A DNA stretch of 64,000 nt from Streptomyces venezuelae (GTDB taxonomy: Bacteria > Actinomycetota > Actinomycetes > Streptomycetales > Streptomycetaceae): contig NZ_CP029193.1 in the NCBI RefSeq assembly GCF_008642355.1, positions 3,496,001-3,560,000 of the forward strand, in the 5' to 3' direction. Shown here piece after piece: positions 1 through 9,366 of the stretch. A program made the position numbers and the translations under genes. Below the pieces are notes generated by a model, which was given only the letters and a program-made list of their open reading frames with translations, made no database searches and had not been told where the DNA came from. The stretch's first letter is position 1. The number at the start of each line of letters is the position of its first letter.

Positions 1-362
1 GCGCCGAACACGCCCTGGAGGGCGCGGGCGCCCAGCATCATGGCTTCGCCGGTCGCGGCGCCGCCGAGGGCGGAGGCCGCGGCGAAACCGATCAGGCCGG
101 TCACGAAGGTGCGCTTGCGGCCCCACAGGTCGGCGATGCGGCCGCCGAAGAGCAGCAGACCGCCGAAGGCGAGCGCGTAGGCCGTGATGACCCACTGGCG
201 GTTGCCGTCGGATATGCCGAGGTCCTCCTGCGCGGAGGGCAGCGCGATGTTCACGATGGTCGCGTCGAGGACGACCATCAGCTGGGCGAGCGCGATGAAG
301 ACGAGCGCCTTCCAGCGGTTGGCGTCGGGCCCGGTGTCGGGCCTGAGGGCTGTTTGAGACAT
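1..362 (-). CDS. MFS drug exporter, N-terminal part (cut by window start)
   Basis: The visible 120 residues are the N-terminus of a major facilitator superfamily exporter of the DHA2 (14-TM) type. TM1 carries the typical VVLDATIVNIALP stretch. After TM2 comes the cytoplasmic loop GGRIADLWGRKRTF, the family's motif A. The start is the ATG at 360-362. The gene lies 120 bp downstream of a TetR gene on the same strand, the usual arrangement for a drug-inducible efflux pump and its repressor. Substrate cannot be told from sequence. The C-terminal part lies outside the window. Confidence 0.9.
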   Translation of the reverse strand, partial: MSQTALRPDTGPDANRWKALVFIALAQLMVVLDATIVNIALPSAQEDLGISDGNRQWVITAYALAFGGLLLFGGRIADLWGRKRTFVTGLIGFAAASALGGAATGEAMMLGARALQGVFG

Positions 363-379
363 GGAGGTAGCCACCTAGC

Positions 380-408
380 GGTACGAAAGTGGTGAAAAAG
401 GTACGAAA
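380..408. promoter_or_regulatory. Direct repeat between TetR gene and exporter gene
   Basis: GGTACGAAA occurs at 380-388 and again at 400-408, a 20-bp (two helical turn) spacing, in the AT-richer gap just upstream of the MFS start. It could be a binding site for the TetR protein encoded upstream. This is inference from position and spacing only. Confidence 0.4.
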
Positions 409-482
409 AGGTAACGAGTAAAGGACTGTGGAGGCGGGGCGGGCGGTGAGGTGCGGCGAAGAGCGCGGTGGAGCGGCGTGGG

Positions 483-1139
483 TCAGTGCTGCCGGAGGTC
501 CTCCAGCGTCGCCGCCGCCCCCGGGAGCTCGGACCGGGCGGGCGCCATCAGACCGTCGAGGAACAGCTGCAGATGGCGGTGGATGAAGCGGTCCATGCTC
601 GGGCAGGCCGTGCCCGGGAGCGGCCGGGTGAGCTGGGAGAGGGCGACCATCAGGTCACCGACGGCGATGTCGGTGCGCAGCTGGCCGGCCTCGCGAGCCC
701 GCTCCATGAGGCCTTCGATGGACTGCTCCAACCGCTCGCGGGAGTCGAGCAGGTCGGGGTGGAAGGGGTCGAAGTCGGCCGACAGCATCGGGCACATGGC
801 CCCGATGCGCTCCTCGGCCGCGGCGTGCACGAAGGTGCGCAGCGCGCCGAACGAGGCGCTCGGGTCGGCGTTCGCCGTGGCGATGCCCTGCTCGGCGTGG
901 GCCGCGACGCGGTCCGTCACGTACAGGACGACCTGCCGCACCAGTTCGGCGCGGTCGGCGAAGTGCCGGTAGACCGTGGCGTTGCCGACGCCTGCCCTGC
1001 GCGCGACCTCGTCGAAGGGTACGTCCGGTCCGTACTCCACGAACATCTCGCGTGCGGCGGCGACGATCCGCTCCCGGTTGCGCAGGGCGTCGGCCCGCGG
1101 TCGCGGGACTCGGCGCTGCGGGGCGGTGGCGGTGTCCAC
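483..1139 (-). CDS. TetR/AcrR family transcriptional regulator
   Basis: A 218-aa one-component repressor. The N-terminal helix-turn-helix (about residues 20-65) has the family signature: IVAAAREMFVEYG, then VARRAGVGNATVYRHFADR. The C-terminal ligand-binding region is of the TetR_C type with conserved Pro and Cys residues. It starts at a GTG preceded by GAGGAG. It is immediately upstream of, and co-oriented with, the MFS exporter, so it probably represses that pump and possibly itself. The inducing ligand is unknown. Confidence 0.9.
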   Translation of the reverse strand: MDTATAPQRRVPRPRADALRNRERIVAAAREMFVEYGPDVPFDEVARRAGVGNATVYRHFADRAELVRQVVLYVTDRVAAHAEQGIATANADPSASFGALRTFVHAAAEERIGAMCPMLSADFDPFHPDLLDSRERLEQSIEGLMERAREAGQLRTDIAVGDLMVALSQLTRPLPGTACPSMDRFIHRHLQLFLDGLMAPARSELPGAAATLEDLRQH

Positions 1140-1193
1140 GGCTGCTCCTCGTGTGTCGGCGTAGGTCGGTGTCCGAAAGTCGTTCCGCGATGT

Positions 1194-1248
1194 GGGGAGT
1201 GACTCCCCGTTTCACGCGGACACAGTGCTAAACGGGGAGGGAGTCCCC
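1194..1248. promoter_or_regulatory. Paired palindromes upstream of TetR and M6 protease genes
   Basis: GGGGAGTGACTCCCC (1194-1208) is a 7-bp-arm inverted repeat. A related element, GGGGAGGGAGTCCCC (1234-1248), has 5-bp arms, and the two centres are exactly 40 bp apart. They sit in the divergent intergenic region between the TetR gene (left) and the protease gene (right) and look like a dimeric regulator's operators. Which protein binds is not shown. Confidence 0.45.
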
Positions 1249-1417
1249 GGATATTTCCCGCCCGCCGAACTATTCGGTGTGAGCCGAGTCACACCTCCCT
1301 CGGGCAAGAAACCCACGATCGGTCGCGCCCAACGAGCGCCCCCGCACCCCCCGGCGGAGGGTGATCGAACAGGGTGCAGCCATGACCGGCGGCTGCCGCG
1401 GAGCGGAAGGCCCATGC

Positions 1418-2722
1418 ATGCAGCAGCCGACCTGGCGCCGGATAGGCCCCGCCCTCCGGGGCACCCGCCCCGCCCGTCGGGGCATCGCCCTCGGGTCCGT
1501 CGCCGCGCTCGCCCTCGCGGTCACCACGTCGGCGAGCACGGGACGCCTGATGGAGGGCGCGCAGAGCGCGGCGGGCTCGGTGGCCCTGGCCCGCGGCACC
1601 ACCCTCGGCCCCTGCATGATCAGCGGCACGATGGGCGTACAGATGACGGAGGGCGTGCCCACACCGCCCGGCTACTCCCGCTCCACCGGCACCATCCGGG
1701 CCCTGAACCTGATGGTGGACTTCTCGGACGCGCCCGGCCAGGGCAGCGCGATGGACCGCCTCGCGGAGTTCTTCCCGCAGACCTCGGAGTGGTTCCGCAC
1801 CAGTTCGTACGGGCGCCTCGACTACCGCCCCGAGTCCCCCCTGCCGGACTGGCTGCGGATGCCGAAGTCGTTCGAGGAGTACGGGATAGAGCGCGGCGCC
1901 CCCTTCGATCCCGGCTACCGCACGCTGGTCGAGGACATCGTGGCGACCGCCGACCCCGACGTGGACTTCCGCGCGTACGACTTCGTGAACATCCTGATCA
2001 CCCCGAACGCGGGCCCTTCGGCGCTCGACACGGTCCTGTCGGTGACGTTCGCGGGCAACCACGAGGCGCCGGTCGCGGACGGTGTCCCGGTCTCCAACGC
2101 GTCCTTCGTCTACAGCCGCCAGGACGACGGCTCGGGCAGCTACCGGGAGACGGGTTATCGCGTCCTGCCGCACGAGAACGGCCACGTCTTCGGCCTGCCC
2201 GACCTGTACACGCAGGACGGTGGCGGGGCGGTCGGCCACTGGGACATCATGAGCGAGGACTGGGGCGCCAACAACGACCTGCTGGCCTGGCACAAGTGGA
2301 AGCTGGGCTGGCTCGACGACGACCAGGTCGGCTGCGCCGCGAGCTCCGGCACGACCGAGCACACCCTGTCCCCGCTGGCCCGCTCCGGCGGGACGAAGCT
2401 GGCGTTCGCCCCGCTCGGCGAGAAGACGGGGTACGCGATCGAGGCCCGCACGCGCGGCGGCAACGACGAGGCGGTCTGCAAGCCGGGCGTCCTGGTCTAC
2501 CGCGTGGACGCCGAGGTCGACACCGGCCACGGCCCGGTCACGGTCTCCGACGCGACACCCGACAGCGGCGGCTGCACGCGCCGCCCCAACGTCCACGCGG
2601 AGCTCTCCGACGCGACGTACGGCGTCGGCGAGACCTTCACCGACCGCAAGACGGGGGTGCGGGTCACGGTGGCGGGGGTGACGGACGACGGCGACTACCG
2701 CGTGCACGTCACGCGGCCGTAG
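1418..2722 (+). CDS. Secreted M6-family metalloprotease
   Basis: A 434-aa protein related to immune-inhibitor-A type (M6) zinc proteases. The zinc site is HENGHVFGLPDLY, i.e. HExxHxxGxxD with the third ligand Asp, and a downstream DIMSEDWG gives the Met-turn region. An Arg-rich N-terminus followed by a hydrophobic Ala/Val stretch (about residues 20-38) looks like a secretion signal. The ATG at 1418 is chosen because GCGGAAGG precedes it by 7 nt; in-frame ATGs at 1361 and 1382 have no better ribosome site. The gene ends convergently and overlaps the rho-like gene by 14 bp. Substrate is unknown; it may act on host or environmental proteins. Confidence 0.88.
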   Translation: MQQPTWRRIGPALRGTRPARRGIALGSVAALALAVTTSASTGRLMEGAQSAAGSVALARGTTLGPCMISGTMGVQMTEGVPTPPGYSRSTGTIRALNLMVDFSDAPGQGSAMDRLAEFFPQTSEWFRTSSYGRLDYRPESPLPDWLRMPKSFEEYGIERGAPFDPGYRTLVEDIVATADPDVDFRAYDFVNILITPNAGPSALDTVLSVTFAGNHEAPVADGVPVSNASFVYSRQDDGSGSYRETGYRVLPHENGHVFGLPDLYTQDGGGAVGHWDIMSEDWGANNDLLAWHKWKLGWLDDDQVGCAASSGTTEHTLSPLARSGGTKLAFAPLGEKTGYAIEARTRGGNDEAVCKPGVLVYRVDAEVDTGHGPVTVSDATPDSGGCTRRPNVHAELSDATYGVGETFTDRKTGVRVTVAGVTDDGDYRVHVTRP

Positions 2723-3881
2723 CGTCGCCCCCGAGGGGCATCGACCCGGGCACGGTCTGCCGCACCTGCCGCAGGAAAGCGGCGTTGCCGGGTGTCTTGC
2801 GGAGCCGGTCGAGCAGCGCTTCGTAGGAGTTCTGCCCGTGCAGGGCGCGCCGGAGCCCGCGTACGGCGCTCAACTCGGCCTCGCCGACGAGCAGTTCCTC
2901 CCTCCGCGTACCGGAAGGGGTGATGTCGATGGCGGGGAAGACGCGCCGGTCGGAGAGGGTGCGGTCGAGCCTGAGCTCCATGTTTCCGGTGCTCTTGAGC
3001 TCCTCGAAGTAGTAGTCGTCCGCGCGCGACCCGGTGTCCACGAGCACGGTCGCGAGCATCGTGAGGGAGCCGCCTTCCTCGGCGAGGCGCGCGGCACCGA
3101 AGAGCCGCTTCGGCCCGTGCACGGCCGCAGCGTCGACGCCGCCGCTGAGGGTGCGGCCGCTGCCGGTCGCCGCGTTGTTGTAGGCGCGGCACAGCCGCGT
3201 CAGCGAGTCGAAGAGCATCACGACGTCCCGCCCGTCCTCGACCATGCGCTTGGCGCGTTCTACGGCGAGTTCGGCGAGGGCGATGTGTTCCTTGGCGGGC
3301 CGGTCGAAGGTCGAGGCGAGCACCTCGCCGCGGACCGAGCGCCGCATGTCGGTGACTTCCTCGGGCCGCTCGTCGAGCAGGACGACCATGAGGTGGCACT
3401 CGGGGTGGTTGCGGGCGACCGCGGCGGCGATCTGCTGGAGCAGCACGGTCTTGCCGGTCTTCGGCGGGGCGACGATCAGTCCGCGCTGCCCCTTGCCGAC
3501 GGGCGCGACGAGGTCGACGAGCCGCCCGGCGACGGGCCCGCCCTCGGTCTCCATGCGGAGCCGTTCGCGGGGGTGCAGCGGCGTGAGCTCCTGGAACCGG
3601 GGTCGGCCGCGCAGGGTCGCGGTGGCGCGCCCGTTGACGCGTTCGACCCCGGCGAGCACGCGGGGCTTCCCGCAGACGCCTTCGACGAAGTCGCCGGAGC
3701 GCAGGCCGAGTTGACGGATGAGCGGGGCGGGCACCTGCACGTCGCCGTCGCCCGGCAGGCAGCCGGCGCCCCGGAGGAACCCGCGCCCTTCGCGGACGAT
3801 GTCGAGAACTCCGGTGCGGGAGTGGTCGGTCGAGGTGGCAGTGACAGCCGACGAGGGCTGTTCGATGGTGGTGGCAGTCAT
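2709..3881 (-). CDS. Short Rho transcription terminator paralogue
   Basis: A 390-aa RecA-fold RNA helicase of the Rho family. Residues about 23-90 form the cold-shock/OB RNA-binding domain ([13 protein letters not shown]). Walker A is APPKTGKT with Lys144, and Walker B ends at Asp225 (MLFDSLTRL). The R-loop region [18 protein letters not shown] and [19 protein letters not shown] are well kept. The N-terminal helical domain and the large charged insertion of the housekeeping actinobacterial Rho are absent. The start is the ATG after AAAGGAACCTCACC; the open frame continues upstream, but that stretch reads as Arg/Ser/Pro noise. It probably duplicates or specialises termination. It is divergent from the iron-controlled dhb operon. 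Confidence 0.9.
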   Translation of the reverse strand: MTATTIEQPSSAVTATSTDHSRTGVLDIVREGRGFLRGAGCLPGDGDVQVPAPLIRQLGLRSGDFVEGVCGKPRVLAGVERVNGRATATLRGRPRFQELTPLHPRERLRMETEGGPVAGRLVDLVAPVGKGQRGLIVAPPKTGKTVLLQQIAAAVARNHPECHLMVVLLDERPEEVTDMRRSVRGEVLASTFDRPAKEHIALAELAVERAKRMVEDGRDVVMLFDSLTRLCRAYNNAATGSGRTLSGGVDAAAVHGPKRLFGAARLAEEGGSLTMLATVLVDTGSRADDYYFEELKSTGNMELRLDRTLSDRRVFPAIDITPSGTRREELLVGEAELSAVRGLRRALHGQNSYEALLDRLRKTPGNAAFLRQVRQTVPGSMPLGGDATAA

Positions 3882-4226
3882 GGTGAGGTTCCTTTCGCGA
3901 CATGCGAGGAAGAGGGCCCGGCAGGACGGCATTGACCACGTCCCGCGCGACGGGCGGAAGAAACTGCTGCGCGAGCGCAGGCAGTACGGAGAGAGAAGCG
4001 GGCCGCACACAGAAGGCGACCTGGGAGAACCCTGCCCCGGTGAACCGGGAGGAGGGTGGACGGTACGGGCGCCCGGGAGAGGGCGTACACACGTACCTCT
4101 CGGAAGGTAGCACAGGGGCGGCCGACCGGACAGGCCCCGAGTCGGCACCCGACCCCGCAAGATCTCCCCCCAAAGCCTGTACGTTAGGTTAGCCTTACCT
4201 AACGAGTTGGGGGAGGTCTCTCACAC
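3882..4226. other. Divergent control region between rho paralogue and dhbA
   Basis: No gene is seen in these 345 bp. The right side holds the iron box and the dhbA ribosome site (GGGGGAGG at about 4208-4215). On the minus strand the roughly 300 nt ahead of rho would be a long C-rich leader. The housekeeping rho genes of other bacteria are known to be autoregulated in such leaders, so attenuation is possible here, but it is not demonstrated. Confidence 0.5.
4184..4202. promoter_or_regulatory. Iron box (DmdR1/DtxR-type operator)
   Basis: TTAGGTTAGCCTTACCTAA is a 19-bp interrupted palindrome matching the actinobacterial DtxR/DmdR iron-box consensus at nearly every position. It lies 25 bp ahead of the dhbA start. 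By family knowledge, Fe(II)-loaded DmdR would repress the dhb operon here and release it under iron limitation. Confidence 0.93.
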
Positions 4227-5030
4227 ATGCGCTCACACATGCCCGAGGGCGAGTTCGCCGGGCGTACGGCTCTGGTGACCGGCGCGGGCCAGGGCATCGG
4301 CGCCGCGGTGGCCACCGCGCTCGCCGCCCGCGGCGCGCGCGTCGTCGCGACGGACCGCGACGCGCACGGCGTCGACGAACTGGCGGCGGCGTCGAGGGGC
4401 CTCTCCGGCACGGTCACGCCCCGCGTCATGGACGTCACCGACGTCGCCGCGGTGTCCTCGGTGGTCGACGGCATCGTCCGCGATCACGGCGCCCTCGACC
4501 TCCTCGTGAACGTCGCGGGCATCCTGCGCAGCTCCGCCGTCGCCGAACTCACCGACGCCGACTGGGCCGACACCTTCGCCGTGAACGCCACCGGCGTGTT
4601 CCACACGTCCCGCGCCGCCGCCTCCCACATGACGGCGCGAGGCTCCGGCTGCATCGTCACGGTCGGCTCCAACGCCGCCGGCATCCCCCGTACCGGCATG
4701 GCCGCGTACGCCGCGTCCAAGGCGGCTGCCGCCGCGTTCACCAAGTGCCTCGGCCTGGAGATCGCGCGCAGCGGCGTCCGCTGCAACGTCGTGGCGCCCG
4801 GCACCACGGACACAGCCATGCAGCGCGCGCTCTGGCCCGACGACTCGGCGCCGGAGGCGCCCGCCGGGGTGCTCGAAGGAAACCTGGAGACGTACCGCAC
4901 CGGCATCCCCCTCGGCCGTATCGCCACACCCCACGACATCGCCGACGCGGTGGTCTTCCTCGCCTCGGACCGCGCCCGCCACATCACGCTGCAGGAGCTG
5001 TACGTGGACGGCGGCGCGACGCTGCGCTGA
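4227..5030 (+). CDS. dhbA: 2,3-dihydro-2,3-dihydroxybenzoate dehydrogenase
   Basis: A 267-aa short-chain dehydrogenase. The NAD-binding motif is TGAGQGIG near residue 20, followed by NVAG, the catalytic Ser in TVGSNAAG, and YAASK. It converts 2,3-dihydro-2,3-dihydroxybenzoate to 2,3-dihydroxybenzoate (2,3-DHB), the catechol building block of siderophores. The assignment over other SDRs rests on its place as first gene before isochorismate synthase, DHB-AMP ligase and isochorismatase, under an iron box. A second in-frame ATG at 4239 could also serve as start. Confidence 0.9.
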   Translation: MRSHMPEGEFAGRTALVTGAGQGIGAAVATALAARGARVVATDRDAHGVDELAAASRGLSGTVTPRVMDVTDVAAVSSVVDGIVRDHGALDLLVNVAGILRSSAVAELTDADWADTFAVNATGVFHTSRAAASHMTARGSGCIVTVGSNAAGIPRTGMAAYAASKAAAAAFTKCLGLEIARSGVRCNVVAPGTTDTAMQRALWPDDSAPEAPAGVLEGNLETYRTGIPLGRIATPHDIADAVVFLASDRARHITLQELYVDGGATLR

Positions 5031-5059
5031 CCCCTCGGCGGACAACCCGCCCGGTGTCA

Positions 5060-5152
5060 TCCCGGCCCTCCCCTCCCCCTGCCACCCTGCCCCGCTCTTC
5101 CCTCCCCGCACCCACACCTTCCCTCCCCGCACACACCCGAGCCCCACCCGAG
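5060..5152 (+). other. C-rich, G-poor intercistronic tract
   Basis: Between dhbA and dhbC lies an almost pure pyrimidine, C-dominated stretch with very few G, containing a 14-bp direct repeat TTCCCTCCCCGCAC (5098-5111 and 5119-5132, 21-bp period). RNA of this kind is unstructured and resembles Rho-utilisation (rut) sequence. A comparable C-rich, G-poor tract fills the dhbE-dhbB gap at 8093-8147. A role in Rho-dependent control is inference. Confidence 0.4.
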
Positions 5153-5165
5153 AATTGGAGCCACT

Positions 5166-6425
5166 GTGTCGACGGCACCCGAGGTCGCCACGCACGACGA
5201 GCACGTCCCGCACACCACACCCGCCTCTCACGCCACACCCGCCCCGCTCGTCACGACCGCCGAGCAGGCCAACCCCGTTGTCGGAGCCGCGACTTCGCTG
5301 CTCGCCGCCTACACCCCCGGCGACCGGTTCCTCGCGACACCCACCCGCACCCTGCTCGCCGAGGGCGTGCACGCGCACGTCCCGCACGACGACCGGCCGC
5401 TGCCGCGGCGCGTCGCCGCCACCCTGGCCGCCGCGCGCCGCACCGGGGTCGGTGAGCCGTACGTCGTCGGCGCCGTCCCCTTCGACCCCACCGCGCCCGC
5501 CGCGCTCACCGTCCCCGCGGCCCTGCGCACCGCGCCCCCGCTGGCCGCGGACCCGCTGATCGCGCTCCCCGTCGAGACGGCCGACGCCACCGGCTGGCGG
5601 ATACGTCCGGTGCCCTCCCCGGAGGAGTACGGCGCGGGCGTGGCCGCCGCCGTGGACCGCATGTGGCGCGGCGACTTCAGCAAGGTCGTGCTCGCCCGCA
5701 CCCTCGAACTCACCGCGCCCACCCCGCTGGACCTCCCCGCGATGCTCCAGCGCCTGGCCCGCCGCGACCCCTCCGGCTACACCTTCGCGCTGCCGACGGC
5801 GCCCGGCCGCACCCTCATCGGCGCCAGCCCCGAGCTGCTCGTCTCGCGCCACGGCAACCAGGTCGTGGCGAACCCCCTCGCCGGTTCGACGCCCCGCAGC
5901 GACGACCTCGCCGAGGACGTGCGCCGCGCCGCCGCGCTCCTGGAGTCGGCGAAGGACCTGCACGAGCACTCCGTGGTGGTGGACGGCGTGCACCAGGCGC
6001 TCGCGTCCTTCTGCACGGACCTGACCGTCCCGGCCCGCCCCACCCTCGTCCGCACCGCGACCATGTGGCACCTCTCCACGACGGTGACCGGCACCCTCAC
6101 CTCGCCCGACACCTCGGCCCTCGAACTCGCCTGCGCCCTGCACCCCACCCCGGCGGTGTGCGGCACGCCCACGGCGACCGCGCGGGAGGTGATCCGCGAG
6201 ACGGAACCGTTCGACCGCGGGTTCTTCACGGGCGTCGTCGGCTGGGGCGACGCGAACGGCGACGGCGAGTGGGTCGTGACGATCCGCTGCGCCGAGGCGG
6301 AGGAGCGCAGCCTGCGGCTGTACGCGGGTGCGGGCGTCGTCGCCGCGTCGGACCCGGCGGCGGAGACCGCCGAGACGGGCGCGAAGTTCCGTACGTTCCT
6401 GAACGCGGTGGGGGCGGAGCTGTGA
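5166..6425 (+). CDS. dhbC: Isochorismate synthase
   Basis: A 419-aa chorismate-utilising enzyme of the MST family (EntC/DhbC), converting chorismate to isochorismate. Conserved features are [12 protein letters not shown], whose Lys is the general base in this family, [28 protein letters not shown], and [16 protein letters not shown] near the C-terminus. The start is the GTG at 5166 after GGAG. The first roughly 50 residues are a His/Thr/Pro-rich, poorly conserved lead-in. Its stop overlaps the dhbE start by 4 bp, so the two are translationally coupled. Confidence 0.93.
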   Translation: MSTAPEVATHDEHVPHTTPASHATPAPLVTTAEQANPVVGAATSLLAAYTPGDRFLATPTRTLLAEGVHAHVPHDDRPLPRRVAATLAAARRTGVGEPYVVGAVPFDPTAPAALTVPAALRTAPPLAADPLIALPVETADATGWRIRPVPSPEEYGAGVAAAVDRMWRGDFSKVVLARTLELTAPTPLDLPAMLQRLARRDPSGYTFALPTAPGRTLIGASPELLVSRHGNQVVANPLAGSTPRSDDLAEDVRRAAALLESAKDLHEHSVVVDGVHQALASFCTDLTVPARPTLVRTATMWHLSTTVTGTLTSPDTSALELACALHPTPAVCGTPTATAREVIRETEPFDRGFFTGVVGWGDANGDGEWVVTIRCAEAEERSLRLYAGAGVVAASDPAAETAETGAKFRTFLNAVGAEL

Positions 6426-8092
6426 ACCTTTCACCCGGCAAGGACGCGCCCACCTGGCCGCAGGAGTTCGCGGAGCGCTACCGCGCCGCGGGCTGGTGGC
6501 GGGGCGAGACGTTCGGCGGGATGCTGCGCGAGAGAGCCGCCGAACACCCGGACCGCGTGGCGATCGTGGACCCGGGCGGCAACGGCGCGCCGGCGCGCCG
6601 CTGGACGTACGGGGAACTGGACCGCAGGGCCGACCGCCTGGCCGCGGGCCTGCTGGCGCGCGGGATCGGCAAGGGCGACAAGGTGGTCGTCCAGCTGCCG
6701 AACATCGCCGAGTTCTTCGAGACGGTCTTCGCGCTGTTCCGCATCGGCGCGCTCCCGGTCTTCGCGCTGCCCGCGCACCGCGAGACGGAGATCCGCTACT
6801 TCTGCGAGTTCACCGAGGCCGCCGCGTACGTCATCCCGCAGCAGGTCGGCGGCTTCGACTACCGCGGCCTCGCGGCGAAACTCGTCGACGAGATCCCGAC
6901 GCTGCGGCACGTGTTCGTGGCGGAGGGCGACGCGGGCCCGTTCGAGGCGCTGCCGGACGTGGCGACGGAGGTGGCGCCCGAGCATCTTCCGGCCGCCCCC
7001 GCCCCCTCCGACCTGGCGTTCCTCCAGCTGTCCGGCGGCAGTACGGGCGTACCGAAACTCATCCCACGCACCCACGACGACTACATCTACTCCCTGCGCG
7101 GCTCCAACGAGCTGTGCGCGGTCGACGAGGACAGCGTCTATCTGGTCGCCCTCCCCGCGGCCCACAACTTCCCGCTCTCCTCCCCGGGTTCGCTGGGCGC
7201 GCTGTACGCGGGCGCCCGCGTCGTGCTCTGCCCGCAGCCCGGTCCGGAGGCCGCCTTCCCCCTCATCGAGTCCGAGGGCGTCACCATCACCGGCCTCGTC
7301 CCGCCGCTCGCCCTCCTCTGGACGGAGGCGGCACCGGCCACCGCGTACGACCTGAGCAGCCTGGACGTGCTCCTGGTCGGCGGCGCGAAGTTCAGCGAGG
7401 AGGCGGCGCGCCGGGTGAAGCCTGCGCTCGGCTGCACGTTGCAGCAGGTCTTCGGCATGGCGGAGGGCCTGGTCAACTACACGCGCTTGGACGACGATCC
7501 GGAGACGATCGTCACGACCCAGGGCCGTCCGATCTCCCCGGACGACGAGATCCGCGTCGTGGACGACGAGGACAACGATTTGCCGCCCGGCGAGACGGGC
7601 CACCTGCTGACGCGCGGCCCGTACACGATCCGCGGCTACTGGCGGGCCCCCGAGCACAACGCCCGCTCCTTCACGGCCGACGGCTTCTACCGCACCGGCG
7701 ACGTGGTGCGCCTGACCGCGACCGGCCACCTCGTGGTGGAGGGCAGGGCGAAGGACCAGATCAACCGGGGCGGCGAGAAGGTCGCGGCCGAGGAGGTCGA
7801 GAACCACATCCTCGCCCACCCGTCCGTGCACGACGCGAACGTGGTCGCCGAGCCGGACGCGTACCTGGGCGAGCGGACCTGCGCGTACGTCATCCTGCGC
7901 GCGGACGCGGAGCCGATGCGTCCCGCCGCGATCAGGAAGTTCGTACGGGAGAGGGGACTCGCCGCGTACAAGGTGCCCGACCGGGTCGAGTTCGTGGAGG
8001 TCTTCCCGCAGACGGGCGTGGGAAAGATCTCGAAGAAGGCGCTGCGGGAAACGGCGCTGAGGGAGACGGCGTCGACGCCGAGTTCCGCCTGA
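6422..8092 (+). CDS. dhbE: 2,3-dihydroxybenzoate-AMP ligase
   Basis: A 556-aa stand-alone adenylation enzyme of the EntE/DhbE type that activates 2,3-DHB and loads it on an aryl carrier protein. The core motifs are all present: [16 protein letters not shown] (A3), [11 protein letters not shown] (A5), YRTGD (A7), [14 protein letters not shown] (A8) and [11 protein letters not shown] with the A10 Lys. HNFPLSSPG is the usual aryl-acid A4 region with Asn for aryl substrates. The start GTG overlaps the dhbC stop (GTGA). No carrier protein or NRPS partner is encoded nearby. Confidence 0.94.
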   Translation: MNLSPGKDAPTWPQEFAERYRAAGWWRGETFGGMLRERAAEHPDRVAIVDPGGNGAPARRWTYGELDRRADRLAAGLLARGIGKGDKVVVQLPNIAEFFETVFALFRIGALPVFALPAHRETEIRYFCEFTEAAAYVIPQQVGGFDYRGLAAKLVDEIPTLRHVFVAEGDAGPFEALPDVATEVAPEHLPAAPAPSDLAFLQLSGGSTGVPKLIPRTHDDYIYSLRGSNELCAVDEDSVYLVALPAAHNFPLSSPGSLGALYAGARVVLCPQPGPEAAFPLIESEGVTITGLVPPLALLWTEAAPATAYDLSSLDVLLVGGAKFSEEAARRVKPALGCTLQQVFGMAEGLVNYTRLDDDPETIVTTQGRPISPDDEIRVVDDEDNDLPPGETGHLLTRGPYTIRGYWRAPEHNARSFTADGFYRTGDVVRLTATGHLVVEGRAKDQINRGGEKVAAEEVENHILAHPSVHDANVVAEPDAYLGERTCAYVILRADAEPMRPAAIRKFVRERGLAAYKVPDRVEFVEVFPQTGVGKISKKALRETALRETASTPSSA

Positions 8093-8147
8093 CCCCCGTC
8101 CACTGCCGCACACCACTGCCACACACACGAACGGAACCACCCGCACC

Positions 8148-8786
8148 ATGGCTCTCCCCGCCATCACCCCCTATCCGATGCCGGCACCCGACGAGTTGCC
8201 GGCGAACCGCGTCGACTGGAAGGTCGACCCGTCCCGCGCCGTGCTGCTCGTCCACGACCTGCAGAACTACTTCCTCTCGGCGTACGACCGCACCGCGTCC
8301 CCCGTACCGGAACTCCTGTCACACGTGGCCGAGTTGAAAAGACGGGCCGACCGTCTCGCGATCCCGGTGGTGCACACCGCGCAGCCGGGCGGCCAGTCCC
8401 CCGCCGAACGCGGCCTCCAGCAGGACTTCTGGGGCCCGGGTCTGCCCGACGACGCGGAGGCGGCGGCGATCGCGCCGGAGATCGGTCCGGCGCCGGCCGA
8501 GACGGTCCTCACCAAGTGGAAGTACAGCGCTTTCGTCCGCACGGACCTCCTGGAGCGCCTACGCGAACAGGGCCGCGACCAACTGATCATCACCGGCGTC
8601 TACGCCCACATCGGCGTCCTGATGACGGCGTGCGACGCGTGGATGCAGGACATCCAGGCATTCGTCGTGGCGGACGCGGTGGCGGACTTCTCGGCGGACG
8701 ACCACGCGATGGCGCTGCGGTGGGCGGCGGGGAAGTGCGCGGTGGTGACGACGACGGAGGGGGTGTTCGCGGACGACGTCCGCTAG
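8148..8786 (+). CDS. dhbB: Isochorismatase (free-standing, no carrier domain)
   Basis: A 212-aa isochorismatase that hydrolyses isochorismate to 2,3-dihydro-2,3-dihydroxybenzoate. It has the family Asp in LLVHDLQNYF, Lys in LTKWKYSAF, and GVYAHIG, where the hydrolase-superfamily Cys nucleophile is replaced by Gly as is normal for isochorismatases. EntB/DhbB homologues are often about 290-300 aa because an aryl carrier domain follows. Here the protein ends after the catalytic domain with no phosphopantetheine site, so the carrier must be elsewhere. The 3' end overlaps the convergent ohrR gene by 4 bp. Confidence 0.92.
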   Translation: MALPAITPYPMPAPDELPANRVDWKVDPSRAVLLVHDLQNYFLSAYDRTASPVPELLSHVAELKRRADRLAIPVVHTAQPGGQSPAERGLQQDFWGPGLPDDAEAAAIAPEIGPAPAETVLTKWKYSAFVRTDLLERLREQGRDQLIITGVYAHIGVLMTACDAWMQDIQAFVVADAVADFSADDHAMALRWAAGKCAVVTTTEGVFADDVR

Positions 8787-9250
8787 GACGCCGTCTTCCT
8801 GGAACCCTGGCCCGCGTGGGCGTCGAGGGCGGCCGTGAGCCGATCGAGCCGCGTGCGCAGGTCCCGAACATCATCGAGGGAGAGCTCGGTGGAGTCGCCG
8901 AGGGCGCGGGGCACGGCGAGGGCCTTCTCGCGCAGGGCGCGCCCTTCCTCCGTGAGCCGCACGGTGACGGAGCGCTCGTCCTCGGCGCTCCGTCGCCGCT
9001 CGACATGCCCGGCGGCTTCGAGCCGCTTGAGCAGCGGCGAAAGGGTGCCCGAGTCGAGCCGCAGCCGCTCACCGATCTTCTTGACGGCCAGTTCGTCGTG
9101 CTCCCAGAGGACGAGCATGACCAGGTACTGCGGGTAGGTCAGGCCGAGGTCCTTGAGCAGGGTCCGGTAGACCCCGTTGAAGGCGCGGGCGGCGGCGTGC
9201 AGCGAGAAGCAGATCTGCTGATCGAGCCGGAGAAGGTCCTCGTCGTCCAT
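8783..9250 (-). CDS. ohrR: MarR-family organic hydroperoxide sensor OhrR
   Basis: A 155-aa repressor with the OhrR N-terminal sensing Cys (Cys14 in [10 protein letters not shown]), followed by [16 protein letters not shown] and a winged helix ([32 protein letters not shown]). In the family, oxidation of this Cys by organic peroxide releases DNA. It is divergent from ohr with a perfect palindrome in the gap, so it represses ohr and probably itself. Confidence 0.95.
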   Translation of the reverse strand: MDDEDLLRLDQQICFSLHAAARAFNGVYRTLLKDLGLTYPQYLVMLVLWEHDELAVKKIGERLRLDSGTLSPLLKRLEAAGHVERRRSAEDERSVTVRLTEEGRALREKALAVPRALGDSTELSLDDVRDLRTRLDRLTAALDAHAGQGSRKTAS

Positions 9251-9284
9251 GGCTCAAGGCTACAACGCACCTCGCCACACCCAA

Positions 9285-9304
9285 TTAAGTTGTGCACAAC
9301 TAAA
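9285..9304. promoter_or_regulatory. OhrR operator between ohrR and ohr
   Basis: AGTTGTGCACAACT (9288-9301) is a perfect 14-bp palindrome with A/T flanks extending the symmetry. It sits in the only AT-rich part of the divergent ohrR-ohr region. Position and symmetry fit an OhrR dimer site. Confidence 0.8.
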
Positions 9305-9366
9305 TAGCGTGCAACACTCGTAGTCGTAGGCCAGGCAGCCACGACGATGAGAACGGAATGATCCCC

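Noticed and set aside
1289..2707. 472-residue open frame antisense to the M6 protease
   Set aside because: Arg/Gly/Val-rich shadow typical of third-position GC bias; no family motifs and the sense gene has a full zinc site.
3882..4160. N-terminal extension of the Rho paralogue
   Set aside because: The frame is open but reads as Arg/Ser/Pro noise, and a good ribosome site sits right before the ATG at 3881.
4184..8786. A complete siderophore gene cluster
   Set aside because: Only the DHB-forming and activating genes are present; no carrier protein, NRPS, exporter or uptake gene is seen.
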